DNA from: Proteobacteria bacterium UBA1847
Lineage (GTDB): Bacteria > Pseudomonadota > Gammaproteobacteria > Steroidobacterales > Woeseiaceae
DNA length: 7,620 bases
Assembly: GCA_002338605.1 (NCBI GenBank)
Contig: DDIP01000205.1
Coordinates: 1 to 7,620 of the forward strand
Direction of reading: 5' to 3'
Every line of letters begins with the position of its first letter. The stretch's first letter is position 1. Positions 1 through 6,556 of the stretch are shown here, piece by piece. The notes under the pieces are model-generated. The model saw only the letters and a program-made list of their open reading frames with translations, was not told the DNA's origin and searched no databases. The translations under genes were made by a program, and so were the position numbers.

Positions 1-2012
1 TTGATGCCGGTGGCGAGCATGTCGATGCGAGTTTTGATCGGCATCACCCAAGCGTTGGTGAGCCCGGGGTACTTCACGATACGATCAAACTCGGCACGCA
101 GGTCTTCGGCGGTCATCCCTTCCCGCCATTCGTGATGCGGTTTCAATTGAATGACGGTCTCGATCATGGTGAGGGGCGCGGGGTCCGTCGCGGTTTCGGC
201 GCGACCGATTTTTCCGAACACGCTTTTCACTTCCGGGACCGTGCGAATCATCTTGTCGGTCTGCTGCAGAATCTCGCGCGCCTTGTCGACCGACACACCG
301 GGATAGGTGGTGGGCATGTACATCAAGTCGCCTTCATCCAGCGGCGGCATGAACTCCGAACCGAGTTGCGTCGCCGGCCACAGTCCCACGACCAAGATCA
401 ACACAGCTGCAACCAGAGTCGATTTCGGAAACCGTATGACGCCGTGAATGACCGGTTGGTAGACGGCAATCAACGCCCGGTTAATGGGGTTCTTATGCTC
501 CGGCGTCACCTTGCCGCGAATGAAGTACCCCATGAGTACCGGTACGAGGGTGATCGACAAAATGGCTGACGCGGCCATGGCGTAGGTCTTTGTAAATGCC
601 AATGGCGCAAACAGTCGGCCTTCTTGGGCCTCCAGGGTAAATACCGGCAGGAAACTCAGCGTGATAATCAGTAGGGAGAAAAACAGCGGCGGTCCGACCT
701 CACTCGCCGCATCACCCATGATGCGCCAACGATTTTCGTCCGTGAGCGGTTCCTTTTCGATGTGCTTATGGACGTTTTCGATCATGACGATCGCTGCATC
801 TACCATCGCGCCAATGGCGATAGCGATGCCACCCAAGGACATGATGTTGGCGTTCAAGCCCTGCAACTTCATGACAATGAAGGCGGCCAGAATGCCGACC
901 GGCAAACTCAATATGACGACGGCCGAGGAGCGTAGGTGAAAAAGGAACACTGCGCACACCAATGCAACCACCAAGAACTCTTCTAACAGCTTGCCCTGAA
1001 GGGTTTTAACGGCGCGCTCGATCAAGGAGGAACGATCGTATGTCGTGACGATCTCTACGCCATCAGGGAGACTGCGTTGAAGTTCCGCCAACCGGTCTTT
1101 TACCGCATCGATGGTCTTGGACGCGTTCTCTCCCCAGCGCATGATGACGATGCCGCCGACCACTTCGCCTTCGCCGTTGAGCTCGGCGATCCCGCGGCGC
1201 ATCTGTGGGCCGAGGCGAAGATCAGCGATGTCGGAGAGCACTATCGGTGTGCCGTTGGCATCCACTCCCAAGGGAATGTCGGAAAGATCGTCCAGGCTTT
1301 GTAGATAACCGGTAGCGCGTACCATGTACTCGGCCTCGCCCATCTCGACCACCGACCCACCGGTTTCCTGATTGCCGGATTGGATGGCCATCTTGACCTT
1401 GGCCAGCGTCATGCCAAACGCACGCAACTTATCGGGGTCAACAACCACCTGATACTGCTTAACCATGCCACCCAAGGTGGCGACTTCGGCGACCCCCGGA
1501 ACCGTTTGCAGTTCGTACTTTAAGAACCAGTCTTGCAGACTGCGCAGTTGTGACAAGTCGTGCTGACCAGTCCGGTCGACCAAAGCGTATTCATAAACCC
1601 AACCCACACCGGTTGCGTCCGGACCCAGAGCGGGTTTGGCGTTGTCGGGCAATTGCCCGGCGACTTGGCTCAGGTATTCGAGTACCCGCGAGCGTGCCCA
1701 ATAGAGATCGGTGCCGTCTTCGAAGATGATGTAGACATAAGAGTCGCCGAAGAACGAATAACCACGAACGGTGACGGCTTTCGGCACCGACAACATCGCC
1801 GTCGTCAATGGGTACGTCACCTGGTCCTCAATGACCTGTGGGGCTTGTCCTGGAAAGGACGTTTTGATGATGACTTGCACGTCGGAGAGATCCGGCAGCG
1901 CGTCGACCGGTGTTTCCTTGAGCGAATACAAACCGCCAACGACCAGGATTACGGTGGCGAGCAACACCAGAAATCGATTGTTTATCGACCAACGAATCAG
2001 CCCAGCGATCAT
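1..2012 (-). CDS. cusA: Copper(I)/silver(I) efflux RND pump CusA, N-terminal 670 residues (truncated by window edge)
   Basis: Inner-membrane proton-driven pump of the heavy-metal RND family, expected to move Cu(I)/Ag(I) from periplasm or cytoplasm into the CusBC conduit. Translating the reverse strand from the ATG at 2012 gives an uninterrupted frame to base 3. It matches E. coli CusA from memory through most of its length: TM1 near residues 12-32, the porter segment [12 protein letters not shown], the motif GPDATGVGW, and TM4 with [14 protein letters not shown]405 in TM4 falls exactly at the E. coli proton-relay number. The three methionines known in E. coli to bind and pass Cu(I)/Ag(I) (M573, M623, M672) are present as M566 (in LMYMP), M616 (in PLTMIET) and M665 (in RIDML). 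The shift of seven comes from a shorter loop after TM4. The start has GGAG 8 nt upstream and overlaps the cusB stop as ATGA, which suggests coupled translation. The C-terminal third, including the TM residues equivalent to E939 and K984, is outside the window. Conserved methionines favour monovalent Cu/Ag over divalent Zn/Co/Cd (CzcA type). Confidence 0.96.
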   Translation of the reverse strand, partial: MIAGLIRWSINNRFLVLLATVILVVGGLYSLKETPVDALPDLSDVQVIIKTSFPGQAPQVIEDQVTYPLTTAMLSVPKAVTVRGYSFFGDSYVYIIFEDGTDLYWARSRVLEYLSQVAGQLPDNAKPALGPDATGVGWVYEYALVDRTGQHDLSQLRSLQDWFLKYELQTVPGVAEVATLGGMVKQYQVVVDPDKLRAFGMTLAKVKMAIQSGNQETGGSVVEMGEAEYMVRATGYLQSLDDLSDIPLGVDANGTPIVLSDIADLRLGPQMRRGIAELNGEGEVVGGIVIMRWGENASKTIDAVKDRLAELQRSLPDGVEIVTTYDRSSLIERAVKTLQGKLLEEFLVVALVCAVFLFHLRSSAVVILSLPVGILAAFIVMKLQGLNANIMSLGGIAIAIGAMVDAAIVMIENVHKHIEKEPLTDENRWRIMGDAASEVGPPLFFSLLIITLSFLPVFTLEAQEGRLFAPLAFTKTYAMAASAILSITLVPVLMGYFIRGKVTPEHKNPINRALIAVYQPVIHGVIRFPKSTLVAAVLILVVGLWPATQLGSEFMPPLDEGDLMYMPTTYPGVSVDKAREILQQTDKMIRTVPEVKSVFGKIGRAETATDPAPLTMIETVIQLKPHHEWREGMTAEDLRAEFDRIVKYPGLTNAWVMPIKTRIDMLATGI

Positions 2013-3556
2013 TGTTCAGGCTCCATTGTGTGGCCTTCATGGCTGGCGGGCGCTTCGTCCAGAGGCGATGCCTCGCGCTCGGCATCCGTATCCATAGCGG
2101 CCTGAATATCCACGACCAAATAATGGTCGTCGCCGTGTTTCTCGATGGTTGCGTGTACCGACTGTCCGGCGTCGATCGATTCGAACAGATCCATCTTCGC
2201 CACATCGAAACTCATTGTCATGGCTGGCCATTCCCATTCGGGTATCGCCTCGTGCTGCAAGGTGACTTTCTGGGCAGCGGTATCGATGTCAGTGACAACC
2301 GCGGCGACCATCACGCTAGTCATGGCAATCATCGGCGTGTCGTCCGCCATGCCCTCGTCCATACGCGCCAAGGCCGTATCGATGTTCGACTCCGAATCGA
2401 TCAAGAACTGCCCGGACGTCACGACGCGATCGGCGGCAGTTAGCCCACTCAGGATTTCAATGCGGTCACCCGACTCGATGCCGATTTCAACCGGTTGGGC
2501 GCGGAATTTACCTTCCTCCAGCGCGACCACCACGCGGTTCACGGCCCCGCCTGGGATCAGCGCCTCCTTCGGGATGTGTACTACCGCCGGTGTCTCGGTG
2601 CCGAAAATGGTCACGCGTGCGAACATGTTGGGTCGCAGCACATCCGCCTCATTGTCGAAACGCACCCGCACTTTCAATGTACGGGTTTTCTGATCGAGTT
2701 CCGGATACACGTAGTCGACCGTGCCCTGCCACCGTTGACCGGGTAAATAGTCGAGTTCTATCTCGGCCCGTTGACCGTGCCTCACCCACGCTGACTGGCG
2801 CTCGAAGACCTCCGCCATCACCCACACTTCGTCCAGATTGGCGATTGATAACACTTCGGTGGACGGCGTGATGTAGACACCTTCGCGTACGCCAAGGTGA
2901 GCCACCACGCCATCCGTTTGCGCGTAAATTCGAATGCGCTGTTTTGCCGTGCGCTCTTTGTCCAAGCGCCGGATCTCGCTCGCGGTCACACCGAGGGCAG
3001 CAAGACGTTCACGCGAAGCTTGGTGCAACGCCGTATTACTGCTTTTGAGCGCCGCAAGATACTCCTCTTGTGCATTCACCAAAGTCGGTGAATACAATTC
3101 GAACAGGACTTGCCCGCGTTTCACCGGATCGCCCGTCGATTTAATGCTGAGTTTTTCGATCCAGCCATCGACGCGGGTGTTGATTTGATGCAGCGAGTCC
3201 TCGTCGTAACCGACGTAGCCCACGGTTTCTATACGCCGCGAGAGCACGCCGCTTTCAACCGCCGCGCTACGGACACCAAGATTGTTCACCACGGTGGGAG
3301 ATATTTTGACCACGCTGGGATCGTCCCCGGCCACCTCATCGGCATACACCGGCACCAAGTCCATCCCCATGGGCGACTTGCCCGGTTTGTCGGCACGGTA
3401 GTTCGGGTCCATGGGCGCTTTGTAATAGAGCACTTCGCGCTCGCCGGACGCACTTGCAGCCGTTCCCTCGCCGGCAACCGGCCACCAGCGTCCCAGCGAA
3501 ATACCGATGACAAGCACCGCGACTAAGGCGGCAGATAATGTGATGGTTTTTTTCAT
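2009..3556 (-). CDS. cusB: Periplasmic adaptor CusB with C-terminal CusF-type copper/silver-binding domain (fusion)
   Basis: Membrane-fusion adaptor (515 aa) linking CusA to CusC and delivering metal to the pump. Residues about 7-22 form an N-terminal signal or anchor without a lipobox cysteine. Residues 44-71 are the heavy-metal-binding motif ([10 protein letters not shown]... [14 protein letters not shown]). M49, M63 and M65 correspond to the methionines that bind Ag(I)/Cu(I) in E. coli CusB (M49, M64, M66). Residues about 105-390 are the barrel-sandwich, helical-hairpin and beta-barrel adaptor core; the hairpin is near 155-205. Residues about 412-487 form a CusF-like domain: H435, W443, M446 and M448 reproduce the H-x7-W-x2-M-x-M ligand spacing of CusF (H36, W44, M47, M49). 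The tail after 490 is acidic and ends with an HEGHTM stretch. The gene is longer than E. coli cusB (about 407 aa) because of this fusion. The start ATG (3556) overlaps the cusC stop as ATGA and has GGAGG 9 nt upstream; the stop overlaps cusA in the same way. Confidence 0.96.
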   Translation of the reverse strand: MKKTITLSAALVAVLVIGISLGRWWPVAGEGTAASASGEREVLYYKAPMDPNYRADKPGKSPMGMDLVPVYADEVAGDDPSVVKISPTVVNNLGVRSAAVESGVLSRRIETVGYVGYDEDSLHQINTRVDGWIEKLSIKSTGDPVKRGQVLFELYSPTLVNAQEEYLAALKSSNTALHQASRERLAALGVTASEIRRLDKERTAKQRIRIYAQTDGVVAHLGVREGVYITPSTEVLSIANLDEVWVMAEVFERQSAWVRHGQRAEIELDYLPGQRWQGTVDYVYPELDQKTRTLKVRVRFDNEADVLRPNMFARVTIFGTETPAVVHIPKEALIPGGAVNRVVVALEEGKFRAQPVEIGIESGDRIEILSGLTAADRVVTSGQFLIDSESNIDTALARMDEGMADDTPMIAMTSVMVAAVVTDIDTAAQKVTLQHEAIPEWEWPAMTMSFDVAKMDLFESIDAGQSVHATIEKHGDDHYLVVDIQAAMDTDAEREASPLDEAPASHEGHTMEPEQ

Positions 3557-4878
3557 CGGGGTAAGCCTCCGAGGTTGGCCAGCACGGCGTAGCTTTGTGC
3601 TCGCTCCGTCTGCAACCGAATGTGATCCAGACGTGTGTTGAGTTCATCGATAAAGCCGCGCATGACATCGGCAAAGTCACTGGCTTCACTTTGGTAGGCC
3701 GCCAGTGCCGCGTTCGCTTGATCTTTCGCTTGCGTCAAGATGAGCCGCTCATAAAGATCGACACGGCGCGAAAGGTCATGCCAGCGTGCATACTCAGCAT
3801 CCAGCTGGCTGCCGAGCCGCCGCAGCAACTCGTCCTTGGATTCGGTGGCCGCGCGGCGTTCGCTGAGTGCGGCGGCCAAACGACGGTCTTGCCGATTTTT
3901 TCGGAAAAGAGGTAAGTCCACCGTGACTGAGAGGCTGACAAAGTCAGAACGCGGACTGCCGCTGGGTAAGGTGCCGTCGCGGTAACCGTATCCAAGATCC
4001 AGCGCCCAGCCGGGCTTGTAACGTTCCTTGGCCAGGTCAATGCCGGCGCGCCGTGCGTCAATGCGAGCGTCGGCGGCTTTTAGGGCCGGGTGAGTAACCA
4101 AGTCGGCGCGCATTGCCTCAAGGGGAGGCACATTCTGCCACGCCGGTAGTTTCTCGGCGATGGGTCGGCTCGACGCACTTCCCACCCACTCAGATAGCGC
4201 CGCCCTCGCCCGGGCGCGTTGCTTGTTGATTTCGATGATCCGATCATCAAGCCGGCTAAGCTCGAGCTCTGCCCGCAACACGTCTTGTTGATCTTTGCTG
4301 CCCACGGCATACAACGAGCGGGTAACGGTGACCAGATCGCTGAAAAACGGCCGTGACTCGGTGACGATCGCGTGCGCTCGATTCCAATAGTAAGTTTCTA
4401 ACCAGGCGTTTCGGACTGACGTCAGTACATCGCGCCCACGCGCGTCGGCATTTTCGGTCATCTCTGCGGCGAGTGATTGGAATTGCCGCGTGCTGACCGC
4501 GCGGGTCTTGCCGGGTGGGAAGGCCTGACGAATACCCAGCTGACCTTGAGTCATACCTTCCGTCGTGAAGCCACCCGACTCCAAGGGGAAGTTCGCCAAC
4601 CCCATGCGCAGTTGCGGATCGGGCAGCTGTCCGACGGCGACCGATTGCTCTTCGAGCGCGTCGGCACGCGCAAAAAACGCGGCTTGTCCAGGTTCCTGGT
4701 CAAGTGCGCGATCTTCGGCCTCCGCAAGCGTTAGTGGGAGCATTTGTTGTGCCAGTGCGGGCACACTCACCATCAGCGTCGCCGTCAGCGCGAAGATAGG
4801 CCAGACGGATAAGTATCGACCACGTAAGCGGTCAACTTTATTATTGTGGGCCGAATGCCCACCGTAAAACGGGTTCAA
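3553..4878 (-). CDS. cusC: Outer-membrane efflux channel CusC (TolC/OEP family)
   Basis: TolC-family trimeric channel that carries metal from the CusAB complex across the outer membrane. I chose the TTG at 4878 (441 aa) because AAGGAG lies 6 nt upstream (4885-4890). A longer in-frame TTG at 4896 would place this ribosome site inside the gene and has less support. The protein has a basic N-region, a hydrophobic segment and the signal peptidase I-like site PALA|QQ at about residue 43. Two OEP repeats follow, about residues 47-240 and 250-430, each starting with a helical LTLAEAEDRA- or HPALKAADA-like stretch. The strands include QLGIRQAFPPGKTR and VTVDLPLFRKNRQDRR, typical of the CzcC/CusC branch. 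There is no cysteine after the signal peptide, so unlike E. coli CusC it should not be lipidated. It follows the small exported-protein gene by 54 nt and overlaps cusB by 4 nt. Family assignment is firm; the cusC name, rather than czcC, rests on the neighbouring cusB and cusA. Confidence 0.93.
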   Translation of the reverse strand: MNPFYGGHSAHNNKVDRLRGRYLSVWPIFALTATLMVSVPALAQQMLPLTLAEAEDRALDQEPGQAAFFARADALEEQSVAVGQLPDPQLRMGLANFPLESGGFTTEGMTQGQLGIRQAFPPGKTRAVSTRQFQSLAAEMTENADARGRDVLTSVRNAWLETYYWNRAHAIVTESRPFFSDLVTVTRSLYAVGSKDQQDVLRAELELSRLDDRIIEINKQRARARAALSEWVGSASSRPIAEKLPAWQNVPPLEAMRADLVTHPALKAADARIDARRAGIDLAKERYKPGWALDLGYGYRDGTLPSGSPRSDFVSLSVTVDLPLFRKNRQDRRLAAALSERRAATESKDELLRRLGSQLDAEYARWHDLSRRVDLYERLILTQAKDQANAALAAYQSEASDFADVMRGFIDELNTRLDHIRLQTERAQSYAVLANLGGLPR

Positions 4879-4904
4879 AACAATCTCCTTCGACAATCAC
4901 CGAG

Positions 4905-4934
4905 AAAAAAACGGCTAACAGCGAGGAGATCGCT
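4905..4934 (-). promoter_or_regulatory. Small intercistronic hairpin and T-run between the leader gene and cusC
   Basis: On the minus strand AGCGA-TCTCC-TCGCT (4934-4920), which overlaps the stop codon of the upstream gene, forms a 5-bp stem. A run of seven T follows 8 nt later (4911-4905). It is too short, and the T-run too distant, for a canonical terminator, but it could slightly reduce read-through or mark an RNA processing site. Weak evidence. Confidence 0.2.
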
Positions 4935-5385
4935 ATATCAGATAGACACAGTAGAGAACACTAAGGGGTGGAGAGGAATCGGGCGGATGCGTATCTGGTG
5001 CCGGTATATCGCTGATTCGCTTCGGTTGGACATCGGTAAAACGTCCCGCAAGGGACACCACAACAATGGGTTGATCGGCGGGGGTATCTTTGAGTTTCAG
5101 CTGCCCGGTGCGGCCGTCGATATTAGCCTCATCAAGCACAATGCAATCGGCTACACCCGTCGCACACGGCATATCATGACTTGCCATCGGGTCGGTCGGC
5201 ATATCATGACCGTCATGCTGGCGCGTGTGTGACGGCGGACAATGAGGGCAGTCATGATCATCATCCGCCCCCATCGCCAATGCGCAGGGTTGCAGTGCCA
5301 TGTTTAGCCACACCACCACAAACATCCCGAGGACGCGCCGCGCCCACGGAGTTTGTCGTTGTCTAAGGGTGGCCAATGAATTCAC
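4933..5385 (-). CDS. Small exported Cys/His/Met-rich protein heading the cus operon, probable periplasmic metal binder
   Basis: Predicted 150-aa exported protein, first gene of the operon. It starts at GTG 5385 with AGGA 6 nt upstream. Residues about 17-37 form a signal peptide (hydrophobic FVVVWLNMAL, then a possible ALA|MG site). The mature N-terminal half is dense in soft-metal ligands: H44, C46-P-H-C49, H53, H57, H60, M62, M67, H70, M72, C74 and C81. A ten-residue internal repeat gives two HDMP units at 60-63 and 70-73. A conserved-looking segment follows (DGRTGQLKLKD, 90-100). The C-terminus is PPLSVLYCVYLI, hydrophobic with C146. I recall similar unnamed short proteins next to Cus/Cop operons in other proteobacteria (DUF2946- or CopL-like in character), but I cannot confirm the family. 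Location and ligand content suggest periplasmic Cu(I)/Ag(I) capture or sensing; this is inference. The codon frame and the shared direction with cusC support a real gene. Confidence 0.85.
   Translation of the reverse strand: MNSLATLRQRQTPWARRVLGMFVVVWLNMALQPCALAMGADDDHDCPHCPPSHTRQHDGHDMPTDPMASHDMPCATGVADCIVLDEANIDGRTGQLKLKDTPADQPIVVVSLAGRFTDVQPKRISDIPAPDTHPPDSSPPLSVLYCVYLI
5167..5210. repeat. 14-bp direct repeat inside the Cys/His/Met-rich gene
   Basis: CGGCATATCATGAC occurs at 5167-5180 and again at 5197-5210, exactly 30 bp (ten codons) apart and in frame. It encodes the two HDMP units of the putative metal-binding region. An intragenic duplication that increased ligand number is a reasonable inference. 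Confidence 0.6.
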
Positions 5386-5417
5386 GTGCGGTCCTGTTTG
5401 TCTTTTCGACTACTACA

Positions 5418-5491
5418 CTGTATGCATCGCGTTGCACAGCGCTATCGCGACTTGTACCTATAAGGTATGTGTAGCCTACAACCTGTATGCA
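5418..5491. repeat. Repeated CTGTATGCA element in the cus control region
   Basis: CTGTATGCA occurs at 5418-5426 and 5483-5491, 65 bp apart, with similar flanks upstream (CTACTACA and CTACAAC). The second copy overlaps the right arm of the MerR-like operator; the first lies in the untranslated leader of the cus transcript. This could be a secondary binding site or chance. Confidence 0.35.
5455..5467. repeat. Inverted repeat near the predicted cus transcription start
   Basis: TACCT-ATA-AGGTA is a perfect 5-bp inverted repeat around three bases. It lies immediately downstream of the -10 element on the minus strand, so it would fall at or just after the transcription start. The position would suit a second operator or a small hairpin at the start of the leader. 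No further support is visible. Confidence 0.35.
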
Positions 5492-5504
5492 GGATTCAAG
5501 TCAA
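5473..5504 (-). promoter_or_regulatory. MerR-family (CueR/ZntR-like) promoter and operator for the cus operon
   Basis: On the minus strand, TTGACT (5504-5499) is a strong -35 and TAGGCT (5478-5473) a weaker -10, separated by 20 bp, the overlong spacing typical of MerR-activated promoters. Between them lies an interrupted dyad, ACTTGAA (5501-5495), seven bases, TACAGGT (5487-5481), with 5 of 7 arm positions complementary. The left arm overlaps the -35 exactly as in E. coli copA (TTG followed by the operator arm). Known MerR regulators such as CueR (19 bp) and ZntR (20 bp) twist such promoters into active form upon metal binding. The predicted start of transcription is about 80 nt before the GTG at 5385. 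Which MerR subtype binds cannot be told, and no regulator gene is in view. Confidence 0.55.
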
Positions 5505-5510
5505 GCACTA

Positions 5511-5524
5511 CCCGCAGCTGCGGG
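5511..5524. repeat. 14-bp perfect palindrome upstream of the cus promoter
   Basis: CCCGCAGCTGCGGG is perfectly palindromic and lies 6 bp upstream of the cus -35, between the two divergent transcription units. It lacks a following T-run on either strand, so a Rho-independent terminator is unlikely. A protein-binding site is possible but unproven. Confidence 0.3.
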
Positions 5525-5546
5525 ACATATTAACGGGTCATCCTGA

Positions 5547-5575
5547 TTTGTAGGCGTGCGTGCCTTACGTATGAT
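5547..5575 (+). promoter_or_regulatory. Possible sigma-70-type promoter for the divergent plus-strand gene
   Basis: TATGAT (5570-5575, one mismatch to the consensus -10) is preceded at 17 bp by TTTGTA (5547-5552), a weak -35. Transcription would begin near 5582, about 30 nt before the ATG at 5613. No good Shine-Dalgarno sequence precedes that ATG, so support is modest. Confidence 0.3.
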
Positions 5576-5612
5576 GCATCGAGTGAGAGTCTCAACAACT
5601 CAGTAGATTCCC

Positions 5613-6296
5613 ATGTCGCGACCCGTTCTAGCCATCTCTAGGCCTGATCATGTGCAGAATGATCGCATCATTCGTCGTGCTTCCGAGTTGGCCGTTCGTA
5701 CGACACAGGAGCTCAAGCGAATAATCGATTCTCGGTCGTACGATGCGACAAAAACCGACTATCCACTAACCACCGTTTTCCGTGAGGATTTTGAAAAAGA
5801 CGCCTTGACTCCGGAAGCATAAGAAGAATACGACGAGTTATCGTGGAGTATGGGTGACGATGAGTCCTTGGAAGAGTTTGAAGAACGGACGGGGCCTCGA
5901 CTGGCGGAGCTTCAGGAGCAAAAACGAGAGATGAACCCGGTAATAGCCAGCGAGCTAGGTGACCTGAATCTTGGTGAGGCGTTGACTCAATGCGCTGCAG
6001 AGAAGAATTACCTCTACCTGATGTTCGAGCATGCCACAAAATTGGGGGTATGTCCCTGCGAGCAAGGCGACGAGACCTGGGGGGCCAGGAACAATTTCCG
6101 GAACGGCGAGGGGTGGCAGGCACTTGAGCTATTGGAGTGTCTGGTACTGCAGGAAGACGTCGACAAAGTAACGGCGAAGCTCTACTCGCCGCTGGAAGGC
6201 TGCAGCGCATCCGTCGTTAGCCTTCTAGAAGAAGGCATTGAGTGCATTCCCTGGTGGGACAAAGAACCCCTGGCCGCCAGAAAATGGCCGTCATAG
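5613..6296 (+). pseudogene. Gene of unknown function interrupted by an in-frame TAA stop
   Basis: Reading from ATG 5613, 69 sense codons are followed by TAA at 5820-5822, and the same frame continues open to the TAG/TAA-type end at 6294-6296, 227 codons in all with the internal stop. Text on both sides of the stop is alike in character, acidic and helical (DALTPEA, stop, EEYDELSW), as if one Gln, Glu or Lys codon had mutated. A second-half start at ATG 5850 has GGAG only 1 nt away, too close for normal initiation. The first half has charged amphipathic helices. The second half includes LGVCPCEQGDETWG with a Cys-Pro-Cys, and ends in a Trp-rich stretch (IPWWDKEP). No signal peptide or membrane segment is seen. 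I do not recognise the family. It is divergent from the cus operon but nothing links it to metal resistance. It could also be two genes or a sequencing error. The opposite-strand frame here is Arg/Pro/Ser-rich and looks like a shadow. Confidence 0.5.
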
Positions 6297-6556
6297 CCCT
6301 TAACATTTATTGAACCGCACCGGGGGTGGGACAATACTCAACGAGTCCTAGAGGCTTAGCGGGCCTAGCTTCTGCCGTTCCTCGACGCGGTCAATAGAGT
6401 CTCGATAACAATAACTTCAAAGACTCGATCGAAGCGATGCTGAGGCGATCAAAGCACCCAAGTAAAGCTGTTACACTTGCTAACAGGTATCGAACCACAA
6501 GACATGATTGTACAGTTCGGCCCCAATATCGTAACGGTTAATTTCGCGCCAGATGT
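6297..6556. other. Apparent noncoding spacer between converging genes
   Basis: This 260-base stretch separates two convergent genes. I see no tRNA, no clear terminator hairpin with a T-run, and no convincing gene. Short plus-strand frames exist, one from about 6444 reading through LLTGIEPQDMIVQFGPNIVTV and continuing into the antisense of the next gene, another from about 6399 to 6533. Neither has a ribosome site or recognisable content. They could be decayed gene remnants. Confidence 0.4.

Noticed and set aside
132..569. Plus-strand ORF of 145 codons inside cusA
   Set aside because: It is antisense to a pump gene with strong homology, and its His/Arg-rich text is typical of a shadow frame.
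1560..2105. Plus-strand ORF of 181 codons across the cusA/cusB junction
   Set aside because: It is antisense to two confidently identified genes and has no recognisable domain.
2145..2693. Plus-strand ORF of 182 codons inside cusB
   Set aside because: It is a Ser/Thr/Met-rich shadow of the adaptor frame.
5511..5524. Palindrome as a Rho-independent terminator
   Set aside because: There is no T-run on either strand and the stem loop is short. It lies between divergent promoters, where a terminator is not expected.
5713..6210. Minus-strand ORF of 165 codons opposite the interrupted gene
   Set aside because: It is Arg/Pro/Ser-rich with low-complexity text and lacks a ribosome site. The plus-strand frame reads more like a protein. 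It is not fully excluded, because the plus-strand gene is itself broken.
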